Origin: an uncultured Opitutia bacterium
GTDB taxonomy: Bacteria; Verrucomicrobiota; Verrucomicrobiia; Opitutales; UBA953
Direction of reading: 5' to 3'
DNA length: 64,000 bases
NCBI GenBank assembly: GCA_903889525.1
Contig: CAISXT010000030.1
Location: 1 to 64,000, forward strand
Position 1 is the stretch's first letter, and each line of letters opens with the position of its first letter. The notes under the pieces were generated by a model, which saw nothing but the letters and a program-made list of their open reading frames with translations, searched no databases and was not told the DNA's origin. The translations under genes and the position numbers were made by a program. This document shows positions 1-8,764 of this stretch, piece after piece.

Positions 1-108
1 CTTAGCCGAGGCGAGGAGGGCGTGCGCCAAGGTAAGGCGAGCACCATCCTTTTCCCGGGAGCTCAGGCTCACGACTTGAGCAGCACCTTGAACAAGCCCC
101 GTAAACAT
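1..108 (-). CDS. ribE: Riboflavin synthase alpha chain, N-terminal fragment
   Basis: Reading the minus strand from an ATG at 108 gives 36 codons that run off the window edge with no stop. They begin MFTGLVQGAAQVVSL, the classic N-terminus of riboflavin synthase (MFTGIV-x-G-x-G-x-V). The enzyme dismutates two 6,7-dimethyl-8-ribityllumazine molecules to riboflavin in the cytoplasm. Only the start of the first lumazine-binding domain is visible. The usual Gly of the VEGxG segment reads Ala-Ala here. No Shine-Dalgarno is evident. The gene lies immediately downstream of a hairpin with a T-run that follows tatA, so its own promoter would have to lie inside tatA or transcription must read through. 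Confidence 0.8.
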   Translation of the reverse strand, partial: MFTGLVQGAAQVVSLSSREKDGARLTLAHALLASAK

Positions 109-112
109 CTGG

Positions 113-140
113 AAATAAAAAGGGGCCTTTAAAAGGCCCC
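113..140 (-). terminator. Intrinsic terminator or attenuator between tatA and ribE
   Basis: Positions 122-140 read GGGGCCTTTAAAAGGCCCC, a near-perfect inverted repeat. On the minus strand it is followed by TTTTTATTT (121-113), the pattern of a Rho-independent terminator downstream of tatA (stop at 148). The ribE ATG at 108 follows within a few bases of the T-run, so the element may also modulate ribE expression. Confidence 0.75.
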
Positions 141-147
141 GGAGGTC

Positions 148-444
148 TTAGTTCTGCTTGCCGTCTTGGGCTCGCTTGGCGCGTTCTTCAGCCTCAATCT
201 TGGCGCGGACCGCGGCGCGTTCGTCTTCTTCGATCTGCTTTAGGCGGAGCTTCTTGCGTTCGTCTTCTTCGGCGACGATACGCATTTCGTTTTCGACCTC
301 CTCAGAAGCCTTCTTTAATTCGCCTTTGGCCTTACCCCAGCCGCGGGCGAGCTCGGGGAGCTTGCTGCCTCCAAAAAGGAACACGACGACTACAAGGATG
401 ATAATGGCGGTTTCGGCATTGAGGAATGCGAGGGGGGGGTGCAT
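148..444 (-). CDS. tatA: Twin-arginine translocase subunit TatA/TatE family
   Basis: A 98-residue protein when started at the ATG at 444 (MHPPLAFLNAETAII). An upstream in-frame ATG at 495 would add 17 residues atypical of the family. It has one short transmembrane helix (about residues 10-24), the hinge FGGSKLPELARGWG, and an amphipathic helix. A long, highly charged, probably coiled-coil tail rich in Glu, Lys and Arg follows. TatA assembles the pore of the Tat system that exports folded proteins; a Tat signal is visible on the Gfo/Idh protein at 60190-61569. It is divergent from the acylphosphatase gene, with 65 bases between. Confidence 0.85.
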   Translation of the reverse strand: MHPPLAFLNAETAIIILVVVVFLFGGSKLPELARGWGKAKGELKKASEEVENEMRIVAEEDERKKLRLKQIEEDERAAVRAKIEAEERAKRAQDGKQN

Positions 445-509
445 GGTGAGAGATGATTGGTGTGGATTAGTCCCGATAGGTAAACCAATAATCACAAGGC
501 CTCTCGCTC

Positions 510-791
510 ATGTCAACCCATGTCTCCCATCGTGATGTCTGGTATACTGGACATGTCCAAGGGGTCGGTTTCAGAGCCCAAGTCCTAGCTTTAGCCCGCG
601 GATTTGATGTCACGGGATATGTTCAAAACCTTCCGGATGGCCGGGTTTACCTCCATACTGAAGGTAAAGGTGCGGAAGTGGAGGGCTTTACCGATGAGAT
701 TGTGAAGTCGCTCGATGGGCATATTAAATCGGAAGAAATCAAGGATTTCTCCGGCCTCCGCACCTGCAAAGATTTTTCAATCAAGCGATGA
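510..791 (+). CDS. acyP: Acylphosphatase
   Basis: A 93-residue protein of normal family length that hydrolyses acyl phosphates. The signature GHVQGVGFR carries the phosphate-binding Arg22. The second motif GYVQNLPDGRV carries the catalytic Asn40. It is the first gene of a plus-strand run: its stop overlaps the ATG of the ABC ATPase (ATGA at 788-791), which implies translational coupling. No clear Shine-Dalgarno precedes the ATG. The assignment rests on both catalytic motifs; the reason for pairing with an exporter is not evident. Confidence 0.93.
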   Translation: MSTHVSHRDVWYTGHVQGVGFRAQVLALARGFDVTGYVQNLPDGRVYLHTEGKGAEVEGFTDEIVKSLDGHIKSEEIKDFSGLRTCKDFSIKR

Positions 792-1639
792 CCTCTGCGA
801 TCTCCGTCCGCAACCTCACCAAGGATTTCCGCATCGGCATCCGCGGCCTCAAGCTCCGCGCCGTCGACGACCTCACCCTCGAAATCCCGCGCGGGCAAGT
901 CTACGGACTGCTGGGGCCCAACGGTTGCGGCAAGAGTACAACGCTCAAGATTATCCTGGGACTCGTTCCTGCCACCGCTGGTGAAATCACTATCCTCGGC
1001 CAACCCTCAGCCACGGCTTCCGCCCGTGAGCGCACTGGCTTTCTGCCGGAGGCGCCTTACTTCCATAAGTTCCTCAGCGGCCGGGAGCTGGTTCGCTACT
1101 GCGCACAATTGAGCGGCGTCACCGCCGAGCGCGTTGATCAATCCGTCGAAGAGGCCCTTGCGCTAGCTGCGATGACCGAAGCCGCCAGCCGACCCATCGG
1201 CACCTATTCCAAGGGGATGCTCCAACGCATCGGCTTCGCACAAGCCATTGTCCATGATCCCGAATTGGTCATCCTCGATGAGCCCACGGCGGGCGTTGAC
1301 CCTGTCGGCTCTGCCGCGATTGGCAGAATGATCCATGCGATGCGCGATAAGGGAAAGACCGTCGTGCTGTGCTCTCATTTACTCGGCCAGGTCGAACAAG
1401 TCTGCGACCGCGTCGCCATCATGGATCGCGGCAAGCTGGTCCTTGAAGGCAAGGTCGATGACGTACTCGCGCGCCGAGATCGCCACGTCATGACCATCGA
1501 AGCGCTCACGCCGGCCGCACAGGACGCGGCCGAAACAGCCCTGGCTGCCCACGGCGCCAAGGTTACCTCCGTCACCCATCCACGCCGCTCCCTCGAGGAT
1601 CTCTTCCGAGAACTCGTGACCGGCAGCCGCGACGCCTAA
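788..1639 (+). CDS. ABC-2 type transporter ATP-binding protein
   Basis: A 283-residue ATPase with Walker A GPNGCGKST (residues 43-51), a signature variant SKGMLQR (141-147), Walker B VILDEP (161-166) and the H-loop His197 (CSHLL). SKGMLQR in place of LSGGQ is common in ATPases of ABC-2 type exporters. It should energise the permease encoded two bases downstream. The substrate cannot be read from the sequence. It belongs to the operon acyP, ATPase, permease, 256-residue protein. Confidence 0.92.
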   Translation: MTSAISVRNLTKDFRIGIRGLKLRAVDDLTLEIPRGQVYGLLGPNGCGKSTTLKIILGLVPATAGEITILGQPSATASARERTGFLPEAPYFHKFLSGRELVRYCAQLSGVTAERVDQSVEEALALAAMTEAASRPIGTYSKGMLQRIGFAQAIVHDPELVILDEPTAGVDPVGSAAIGRMIHAMRDKGKTVVLCSHLLGQVEQVCDRVAIMDRGKLVLEGKVDDVLARRDRHVMTIEALTPAAQDAAETALAAHGAKVTSVTHPRRSLEDLFRELVTGSRDA

Positions 1640-1641
1640 TC

Positions 1642-2475
1642 ATGAAAGCCTCCCTGCAACGCACCTATTTGATTTCGCGGGTCACCTTCCTCGAAGCGGT
1701 CCGGCAGCGTTTCTTCGCATTCCTCATTGTCCTCGGAGCCACGATGGTACTTTCTTCGCTTTCATTTCGTTTCTTGGATTTCGGGCACGGAGAACTCAAG
1801 TTCATCGCCGACTTCGGCTTTGGCGGTATGTTCCTCTTCGGCTCGGTGCTTGGGGTCGTCATGACTGCCCAATTATTCTTCTCGGAGATGGATAACCGCA
1901 CCGCGCTGACCTTGCTAGCAAAGCCGCTCAGTCGCACAGAGTTCCTCCTTGGTAAGTTTTTTGGTGCTTGGGCGGTGCTGGCTGTTTTCCTCGGCGTTCT
2001 CTCTCTGCTCCTAGGCGGCGTAATGTGGTGGCGGGAGCAGGCAATCCTTGTGCAAGCTGAACAGCGCGGCCTGTTACCGGGGGTTTTCAGCGCCAGCGGA
2101 ATGTTCGCCTATGCACTCCTGCAATGGCTGCGCCTCGGAGTCGTCATCGCAATTGTCCTCACCATCTCTTCCATCGCCCGGACTTTTCTTTTCGCCGTCA
2201 TTGTGGGCGCGCTGGCCGTCGTGGCCGGACAGCTTCAATGGATCGCGCAAGACGTCCTACTCAAGCCGACAGAAAGCCTAACCTACAAAGCGTTCCTTTG
2301 GACCAGCAGTCGCCTGCTACCCAACTTACAGCAATTCAACATCGGGGATGCACTTGTGCTCGAGCCTGCCTCTGTCCCTGCTGACGCGATTCCCTGGGTG
2401 GTGGCGTCCGGCGTCTTCTATATGGCGGCCTATTTGGTGCTAGCCGCCTTCATCTTCCGTCGACGAGAAATTTAA
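1642..2475 (+). CDS. ABC-2 type transporter permease
   Basis: A 277-residue integral membrane protein with about six hydrophobic segments, roughly residues 20-45, 55-80, 100-130, 155-180, 185-205 and 250-270. The ORF starts two bases after the ATPase stop. The layout (cytoplasmic N-terminus, large hydrophobic blocks, a short RRREI tail) fits the NosY-like/ABC-2 permease group. It presumably forms the membrane part of an exporter with the preceding ATPase. Substrate unknown. Confidence 0.88.
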   Translation: MKASLQRTYLISRVTFLEAVRQRFFAFLIVLGATMVLSSLSFRFLDFGHGELKFIADFGFGGMFLFGSVLGVVMTAQLFFSEMDNRTALTLLAKPLSRTEFLLGKFFGAWAVLAVFLGVLSLLLGGVMWWREQAILVQAEQRGLLPGVFSASGMFAYALLQWLRLGVVIAIVLTISSIARTFLFAVIVGALAVVAGQLQWIAQDVLLKPTESLTYKAFLWTSSRLLPNLQQFNIGDALVLEPASVPADAIPWVVASGVFYMAAYLVLAAFIFRRREI

Positions 2476-2477
2476 CC

Positions 2478-3248
2478 ATGAGGAAGTTAGCCCCATGGCT
2501 GGCCTCGCTGGCCTTAATCACTGCTGCTGGAATTTTTTCCGAGTATTCCTGGATTAAGGTCCGCCCCTGCATCCCGGAAATTGGCCGGAAAGAGTTAGAA
2601 CCCACCTTAGGGCAGGGGGTCTTACTCGGGATCATGGGCGGGTTACGCACCGTGGTGGCAGATCTTACCTGGATTCGGAGTTATGTCCTCTGGGAACGTA
2701 AGGATCGGCCTGGGTGCGAAGCATTGATGCGCACCGCCTGTGCGCTTGACCCCCATTCCCGATACTTCTGGGAAAATACCGGTTACGCCATTGGCTATGA
2801 CCTCGCACACTGGGAAGTCCGCAAGCGGGGAGGGTACGCCAAGGTCCCTAAAGAAACCCAAGATAGGCTCTTTCGTACCTATGCACGGCGCGGTCTCGAC
2901 GTGATCGACGAGGGCCTCAAATACTCTAAAAATAAAGTCTCTTTACTGCTCCTTGCCGCCCAGTTGTCCGACATGAAACTAGGCGACAAGCATCTGGCCT
3001 CCGCGTACTATCGTCAGGCCGCCGAGTTGCCCAACTCACCTTGGTATGCCGCTCGTCTGCACGCACGCATGGAATGGGAGGCCGGTAACAAGCCCGCTGC
3101 TTATACTTGGTATCGCCAATACTGGCTTGGCCGTATGAAAGACGTCGATGACGGCTCGCCGGACGATCTGATGGAGCTACGCGAGATGGAGAACCAACTC
3201 AGACTCCCCATGCTCAGTCGAATCCCTCGGCAGTCCTGGGAAAAGTAA
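2478..3248 (+). CDS. Membrane-anchored protein of unknown function, exporter-associated
   Basis: A 256-residue protein that starts two bases after the permease stop, so it is very likely co-transcribed with the exporter. A hydrophobic N-terminal segment (residues 6-21) looks like a signal anchor. The remainder is soluble and mainly helical, with two stretches resembling tetratricopeptide repeats, around residues 75-100 (cysteine- and alanine-containing, ending LDPHSRYFWENTGYAIG) and 155-215 (LLAAQLSDMKLGDKHLASAYY, then the aromatic YTWYRQYWLGRM). I recognise no named family. A periplasmic partner of the ABC transporter is an inference from position only. Confidence 0.75.
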   Translation: MRKLAPWLASLALITAAGIFSEYSWIKVRPCIPEIGRKELEPTLGQGVLLGIMGGLRTVVADLTWIRSYVLWERKDRPGCEALMRTACALDPHSRYFWENTGYAIGYDLAHWEVRKRGGYAKVPKETQDRLFRTYARRGLDVIDEGLKYSKNKVSLLLLAAQLSDMKLGDKHLASAYYRQAAELPNSPWYAARLHARMEWEAGNKPAAYTWYRQYWLGRMKDVDDGSPDDLMELREMENQLRLPMLSRIPRQSWEK

Positions 3249-5984
3249 TCAGAACGGTTCGTTGTCGGACTTCTTCTCAGCCGGGGCGCCCTTGCCCGCC
3301 TTCGGCTTGCGCGGAGGGAAGGCGAACCACCAGCCTTTTTCCTTATCGGCTACCAGGAACGCCTCAAAAGCGCGACGGGTACGGTTGGAAACAAATTTCT
3401 TCAGGCCCGTCTTACCCTCATTAAGGAGCTTTGATACGTCCTCTGCGGAGAGCGGACACTTCAGCATCTCCGAATTGAGGCTAAAGGTCTTCTTTGCTCC
3501 GGCCTCTTGGGCTTTATGCGGGCAGACGCGATAACCTGCGGTCGGCGTATGCTGGACGGGCAGCCCGCTCACGGGACACATGCCCAGCACAGGCCAGTCG
3601 GTATCGAAAGCATCGGGATTACCGTCGGCACCTTCGCGCGGCGGGAAGAACAAGACAGCCTTAAGCTTACCGCTCGGGGCCTTGGGCTTGGTCTTGCGGG
3701 GTTCCTTTGCGGGGGCGGCTTCTGCGCCTTCGACGACCGGGGGAGGGGTCTCTGCCTTGGCTTCAACTCCGCGGGGCTTAATCGTGTCGGGGTCGACAAG
3801 GTCAATGAATCCCGTGAAGTTCTTGCCCGACTTCATCGAGCGGAAATCGGCAAAGGGACCGATGCGACGCTTCTCAACCAGTTCGGCGACTTCGGCCGGA
3901 GTAATGTTATGACCATTCATGGCCACGTAGATGGTCAGCTTCGGACGATCTGTGGTTCCCACCGTGTCCTGAGAGAAATACTTCTCACCATCGGTCAGCA
4001 GCGGCTTACCATCCGTCGGAGAGAGGACAGATGGCTCAAGCGCGGCCGAAGGCAGCTTCTCGGCGCCGGCGGCCACCATAGAGCGCACCTGTTCTTTAAT
4101 CTCGGAGATAAATTCTTCAGCGGTCAACTTGCCGTGCTCGATCTGCTTTAACTTGTACTCCCACTCGCCCGTCAGTTGCGGCTCAGTGAGGAAAGCCATA
4201 CCCTTGGCATGCAGGAACTGATGAAGCTGGAAAGCCTTGGACAGCGGCACGAGCTCTTTACCTTGGCGCTCGATGTAAGACTTCGTGAGGAGTTCCTCAA
4301 TCGTAGCAGCACGGGTGGCGGGCGTACCCAAGCCACGTTCCTTCATCGCCTCAGCGAGAGCTTCGTCGTCGACGAGCTTGCCGGCATTCTCCATCGCACC
4401 GAGTAACGAAGCTTCGTTATAGCGGGCCGGCGGCTTGGTCGCGTCTTCCTTGACATCAATCCCGTGGACCTTGGCCTTGGCAGGCGCACCGTCCTTATCG
4501 GAGAGTGCGGGGAGGCTCGCGGCGCCTTCCTTATCCTTATCTTCTTCGGCTTCGGCTTCCTGCCCCCAGACGGAGCGCCAACCGGCGACGACGAGGACCT
4601 TGCCAGTCGTCCGGAAAGAATGTTCACCGACGGTCGTGGTGCGAACCGTTTCCTCGAATTCGGCCATCGGGAAGAAGACGCCGACGAATCGACGAACCAC
4701 CAGATCGTAAATCTTCTGTTCAAACGGATCTAACCCCTGGGGCACCGTACCCGTGGGAATAATCGCGAAGTGATCGCTGACCTTACGGTTATCAAAGACG
4801 CGTCGACCGCAGCTATCTACCCAGCCCTTCTGGAGGGCTTCCTTGGCAAAAACCCCAACGGGGTGGGCGCCTTCCAACGATTGGAGCGCGGCCTTGGCAT
4901 TGGGGATATAATCTTCAGGGAGATATTGGGAATCCGTACGAGGGTAGGTGAGTGCCTTATGGCGCTCATACAACGCCTGTGCCGTGCGCAACGTCGTCTG
5001 GGCGGAAAAACCAAAGCGGCGATTACTCTCGCGCTGCAAAGTTGTGAGATCGAATAGGCGCGGAGCGCTTTCTTTCTTCGGCTTACGCTCATCGGAAACC
5101 GTGCCGGTGCCAATCTTGAGCGACTCTTCGGCCACCTTGCGGGCCTGGGCTTCGTCGTAAAAACGCTCAGCCTCCTTGCGGTCGGTGACGCCAGGAACTT
5201 GGGCGGCACCGAGATAGCCGCCGAGGGTGACGCCGAAATTTCCTTCAATCTTCCAGAAAGTTTTGGGAACGAAGCCGCGGATTTCGAGCTCGCGCTTCAC
5301 AATCAACATCAGGGTCGGAGTCTGGACCCGGCCGACTGAAAAGACATCCCGCTTAGCCCCACCGATGATAATGGTACTGAAACGACTCCCATTCATGCCG
5401 ACCAGCCAATCCGCCTGCGAACGGCCGATGGCCGAGCCAAGCAGGCCTGCCTTAGCCGATTCATCGAGGAGATGCTCAAAACCCTCTGCAATCGCGCTGT
5501 TGGTCATACTCGTGAGCCAAAGGCGCTTCAACGGCAGACGGCATTTCGCGAGTTGGTAGATGTAGTGAAGAATCAGTTCACCCTCACGGCCGGCGTCGCA
5601 GGCATTGACGACCGTGCCAATATCTTCGCGACCCAGCAGCTTCTTGAGTAGCTTGAAGCGTTCACCGTTATTGCGCTCACTAATGACGACCTTAAGGATG
5701 TCCGAACTGGCGGAACCATCGAACTTATCAGGAAGAATCGGTAGGTCCTTCAGCGTCCAGCGTTTGAACTTCTCATCAATATCCTGCGGGTCCTTCAAAC
5801 GCACCACGTGGCCGATGGAAGAACTAATCACCCACTGGTCGTTCTCGAAAATCTCGCCCTGCTTGGCCACCTTGAGCACCTTGGCAAGATCCGCGGCCAC
5901 CGACGGCTTTTCGGCGATGACGAGGGTCTTCGAACCAGCAGGGGCGGACTCGGTGGACTTAGACTGGGAAGGCTTCTTGCGCAT
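3249..5984 (-). CDS. topB: DNA topoisomerase III (type IA)
   Basis: A 911-residue type IA topoisomerase that relaxes or decatenates DNA through a transient 5'-phosphotyrosine link. The Toprim domain shows Glu25 in VIAEKPS and the metal site DAGREGE at 130-136. The catalytic Tyr347 lies in ALTYPRTDSQYLP. The C-terminal region (from about 690) has topoisomerase repeat-like segments (KKRIGPFADF-type and GLKKFVSNRTRRAFEAFL) separated by a Lys/Pro/Ala-rich linker around 780-805. The first 17 residues are a low-complexity Ser/Lys extension. The stop abuts the stop of the converging exporter-associated gene with no bases between. Confidence 0.93.
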   Translation of the reverse strand: MRKKPSQSKSTESAPAGSKTLVIAEKPSVAADLAKVLKVAKQGEIFENDQWVISSSIGHVVRLKDPQDIDEKFKRWTLKDLPILPDKFDGSASSDILKVVISERNNGERFKLLKKLLGREDIGTVVNACDAGREGELILHYIYQLAKCRLPLKRLWLTSMTNSAIAEGFEHLLDESAKAGLLGSAIGRSQADWLVGMNGSRFSTIIIGGAKRDVFSVGRVQTPTLMLIVKRELEIRGFVPKTFWKIEGNFGVTLGGYLGAAQVPGVTDRKEAERFYDEAQARKVAEESLKIGTGTVSDERKPKKESAPRLFDLTTLQRESNRRFGFSAQTTLRTAQALYERHKALTYPRTDSQYLPEDYIPNAKAALQSLEGAHPVGVFAKEALQKGWVDSCGRRVFDNRKVSDHFAIIPTGTVPQGLDPFEQKIYDLVVRRFVGVFFPMAEFEETVRTTTVGEHSFRTTGKVLVVAGWRSVWGQEAEAEEDKDKEGAASLPALSDKDGAPAKAKVHGIDVKEDATKPPARYNEASLLGAMENAGKLVDDEALAEAMKERGLGTPATRAATIEELLTKSYIERQGKELVPLSKAFQLHQFLHAKGMAFLTEPQLTGEWEYKLKQIEHGKLTAEEFISEIKEQVRSMVAAGAEKLPSAALEPSVLSPTDGKPLLTDGEKYFSQDTVGTTDRPKLTIYVAMNGHNITPAEVAELVEKRRIGPFADFRSMKSGKNFTGFIDLVDPDTIKPRGVEAKAETPPPVVEGAEAAPAKEPRKTKPKAPSGKLKAVLFFPPREGADGNPDAFDTDWPVLGMCPVSGLPVQHTPTAGYRVCPHKAQEAGAKKTFSLNSEMLKCPLSAEDVSKLLNEGKTGLKKFVSNRTRRAFEAFLVADKEKGWWFAFPPRKPKAGKGAPAEKKSDNEPF

Positions 5985-6014
5985 GCGTAGGATGATAACC
6001 GAATGTCAACCCGG

Positions 6015-7094
6015 TCACATCCCCTGCTCGGCGAAGGAGTCGTCGAGGGCGGCGATAAGAGTGGCGATAGTGGCGTCAGATTCGTCGCCCATATTGGAAA
6101 TCCGGAAGGTCTTGCCCTTCAGTTTGCCATAACCGCCGTCGATCACCAGTTGGTGGCGGGACTTAAGCGTCTTGTTAAGGCGCTCCAGATCGGCGTTGCG
6201 GTCATTCTTAAAGCAATTGAGGCCGCGGGTACCGAACTTTACTTCCGGTAGCAACGAGAAGCCCTTGGCGAGACCCCAGGCGCGCATCCTCTCATTCAGG
6301 CGGATATGGCGGGCGTAACGATTGTCCAATCCTTCGGCTTCGACTTCAATCAAGCGCTGCTGGAGACCGTAGAAGAGGGAGATGCACGGGGTCGAAGGGG
6401 TCATGCCTTTGACGTGGTTATCATGAAACTCGATGAGGTCGAAATAGTAACCACGGTCGGACGCCTGCTTGGCGCGCTCCCGGGCACGTGCACTCACGGC
6501 AAAGATTGCGAGACCAGGGGGGAGGGCGAGGGCCTTCTGGGAACCCGTCAGGAAGATATCAATTCCCAGCTCATCCTTCTTAATCGGAATCGTAGAGAAG
6601 GAGCTGACCGTATCGGCGATGGAAATAACTTCAGGGAATTCACGGACGACCGCCATGATGTCGGCGATGGGCGAGAGGGTACCCGTGGAGGTTTCCGAAT
6701 GGATAAAGGTGATACAGTCAAACTTACCGGTGGCCAGAGCCTTGCGCACGGCGTCAGGGTCGACGGGCTGACCCCATTCAAACTTGAGAGCTTCCGCATA
6801 TTTTCCGCAGCGCTTGGCGACATCATTCCACTTGTCGGAGAAAGCGCCGTTCATGCAATTGAGCACACCCTTCTGGCAGACGTTACGCAAAGCACCTTCC
6901 ATCACACCCCAGGCGGAACTGGTGCCCAGGTAAACTGGGTCCTGCGTGTAGAACATCGCTTGCAAGCGAGGCTGCATGTCGTTGTAAAGTTTGACGAAAT
7001 CGCCGGAGCGATGCCCGATCATGGGTTTCCCCATGGCTTGGACGATCGAGTCGGAGATAGTAAGCGGTCCGGGGATATAGAGACGATAGCTCAT
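6015..7094 (-). CDS. Class V pyridoxal-phosphate aminotransferase (serine-pyruvate / alanine-glyoxylate type)
   Basis: A 359-residue fold-type I PLP enzyme. The Schiff-base lysine is K187 in TGSQKALALPPG, a motif typical of alanine-glyoxylate and serine-pyruvate aminotransferases. The cofactor Asp161 sits in SIADTVSSF, and the N-terminus (YIPGPLTIS) matches the family. It would move amino groups between Ala or Ser and glyoxylate or pyruvate. Its ATG overlaps the panD stop (ATGA at 7091-7094), so the two are translationally coupled. Link to beta-alanine metabolism is possible but unproven; substrate specificity is not readable. Confidence 0.88.
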   Translation of the reverse strand: MSYRLYIPGPLTISDSIVQAMGKPMIGHRSGDFVKLYNDMQPRLQAMFYTQDPVYLGTSSAWGVMEGALRNVCQKGVLNCMNGAFSDKWNDVAKRCGKYAEALKFEWGQPVDPDAVRKALATGKFDCITFIHSETSTGTLSPIADIMAVVREFPEVISIADTVSSFSTIPIKKDELGIDIFLTGSQKALALPPGLAIFAVSARARERAKQASDRGYYFDLIEFHDNHVKGMTPSTPCISLFYGLQQRLIEVEAEGLDNRYARHIRLNERMRAWGLAKGFSLLPEVKFGTRGLNCFKNDRNADLERLNKTLKSRHQLVIDGGYGKLKGKTFRISNMGDESDATIATLIAALDDSFAEQGM

Positions 7095-7492
7095 CGTTGG
7101 AAGGTGGTAAGGAGGTCGACGGGGACTTCAGGGTTCTCGAGGCGGACAATCCGGCGGTTACCCTCGGCCAGGGTCGCCGTCTTCGGCTTCCAGGAAGGGG
7201 CCTGGGCAGGGTCAACCTCGGCAAAGGTCATGATCACCAGCAGGTCGCCAGGCTTGCCCAGATGGGCGGTGGCGCCGTTTAGGCAGACTTCGCGGCTCCC
7301 GGCAGGGGCAGGGATGGCATAGGTCTCAAATCGCTCCCCATTAGCCAGATTCCCGACCAAGATCTTCTCATAGGGAAGCATACCCACAAGGGCCATAAGC
7401 TCGCGATCGATGGCCAAAGAGCCCTCGTAATCGAGACGAGCCGCGGTGACCTCGGCTCGGAGAAGTTTGGTGCGCAACAGGTGAACAAGCAT
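7091..7492 (-). CDS. panD: Aspartate 1-decarboxylase (pyruvoyl)
   Basis: A 133-residue protein matching the PanD family in length and motifs. The self-processing site is Gly24-Ser25 in YEGSLAID, which generates the pyruvoyl cofactor. Also seen are YAIPAPAGSR, the NGATAHLGKPGD block, and the N-terminal LLRTKLLRAEVT. It makes beta-alanine for pantothenate and coenzyme A. Coenzyme A also supplies the phosphopantetheine arm used by the peptide synthetase at 49720-53658. It is the first gene of a minus-strand group and is divergent from lpxK. Confidence 0.95.
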   Translation of the reverse strand: MLVHLLRTKLLRAEVTAARLDYEGSLAIDRELMALVGMLPYEKILVGNLANGERFETYAIPAPAGSREVCLNGATAHLGKPGDLLVIMTFAEVDPAQAPSWKPKTATLAEGNRRIVRLENPEVPVDLLTTFQR

Positions 7493-7558
7493 GGCGCTGG
7501 GTCGTCCTTCTCAATCGGGATGCTTGCCTGCGTCAAACAACTTTGCATCAATTCGTCT

Positions 7559-8764
7559 ATGTCAGCGAAGCACAGAGGGTTCCTTTCCTCGCTAGGAGAG
7601 TCCATTGCGGGCTTCGCCGTAGACGTAGTCTACGAACGCCGCAAGGGGGTGGGGGCGACGGTTCTCGGGGGGGTGCTCCGGGTGCTTTCGTGGATTTTTG
7701 AGGTTCTGGTCCGTCTCCGGCTCTGGCTTTACCGCAATCGGCTCTTTCGGGATACCCCGCTAGGCTGCAAGGTAGTCGTCGTGGGGAATCTGACGGTCGG
7801 CGGTACAGGCAAGACCCCGATTGTTCTCAAGATGGCCCACGTACTCGCCAGCCGGGGTCGCCGGGTCGCTATTCTTTCTCGCGGATATAAAGGGGCGAGC
7901 GATTCGATGGTGAAACGTTTCTGGCGCTGGCTCACCCAGGGAAGCCGACCGGACCCGCTCGTGGTCTCGGACGGTAAGTCCGTCCTCGCCGGCCCGGATG
8001 AGGCAGGAGACGAGCCATACATGCTCGCGACAAATCTCTGCAAAGACGGCGTGGTCGTCATCGTTGATCGAGATCGCGTCGAGGGTGGACGCTTCGCCCT
8101 TCGCCGCTTCGGGGTGGATACCATCCTGCTCGACGACGGCCTGCAGTACCTGCCATTACGCGGACAGATTAATCTACTGCTCGTCGATAGTCGCGATCCG
8201 TTTGGCAACGGCGCCCTCCTACCCCGTGGCATCCTCCGTGAGCCCGTCGCCAATCTCTCGCGTGCCTCGTATGTCTTCCTGACTAAATCAGTGGGGCAAC
8301 CGGACCCGACACTCGTGAGCCTCATCCGCCGGCATAACCCCAAGGCTGAAATCATCGCTTGCGCCCACAGCGCCAAGGAGCTGGTCGAAGTGGAAGGAAC
8401 CACCCGGCTGCCCATGACTGCACTCCAAGGTAAGCGGGTGGCGGCCTTCTCAGGTATCGCCACCCCGGAACGCTTTGAGGAAATCCTCCTGGCCCATGGC
8501 GCCATCCTCGCCTCTAAACGTCGCTTTCTGGACCACCATGCCTTCAATGATGAAGACCTTGATGAGGTCTTGGATCAGGCAATTCGCGCCAAGGCGGAGA
8601 TGATCATTACGACCGAGAAAGATGCCGTCCGGCTCCAGGCACGTTTCCGACCGCCGATCCCCTTGATGTATGTCCGGCTAGAAGTGGAAATCCTCGGCGA
8701 TGCCGAAGGGTTCAACGCGGCCGTCGAACGGATCTGCCTCGGGCCTTCTTCGGCGGGCCGATAA
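7559..8764 (+). CDS. lpxK: Tetraacyldisaccharide 4'-kinase
   Basis: LpxK phosphorylates the lipid A precursor disaccharide at the inner membrane. The frame is open from 7481, but that start would overlap divergent panD. I prefer the ATG at 7559 (MSAKHRGFL), giving 401 residues, within the usual size range. An N-terminal membrane-associated helix precedes the P-loop VGNLTVGGTGKTP. The LLDDGLQYLPL motif is the family hallmark (conserved Asp-Asp-Gly-x-Gln). Its last 53 bases overlap the 3' end of ppk on the opposite strand. Its presence indicates a lipopolysaccharide-type outer membrane. Confidence 0.93.
   Translation: MSAKHRGFLSSLGESIAGFAVDVVYERRKGVGATVLGGVLRVLSWIFEVLVRLRLWLYRNRLFRDTPLGCKVVVVGNLTVGGTGKTPIVLKMAHVLASRGRRVAILSRGYKGASDSMVKRFWRWLTQGSRPDPLVVSDGKSVLAGPDEAGDEPYMLATNLCKDGVVVIVDRDRVEGGRFALRRFGVDTILLDDGLQYLPLRGQINLLLVDSRDPFGNGALLPRGILREPVANLSRASYVFLTKSVGQPDPTLVSLIRRHNPKAEIIACAHSAKELVEVEGTTRLPMTALQGKRVAAFSGIATPERFEEILLAHGAILASKRRFLDHHAFNDEDLDEVLDQAIRAKAEMIITTEKDAVRLQARFRPPIPLMYVRLEVEILGDAEGFNAAVERICLGPSSAGR

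Noticed and set aside
7481-7558. Longer lpxK start at 7481 or 7520
   Set aside because: 7481 overlaps the divergent panD coding start, and neither adds family sequence.
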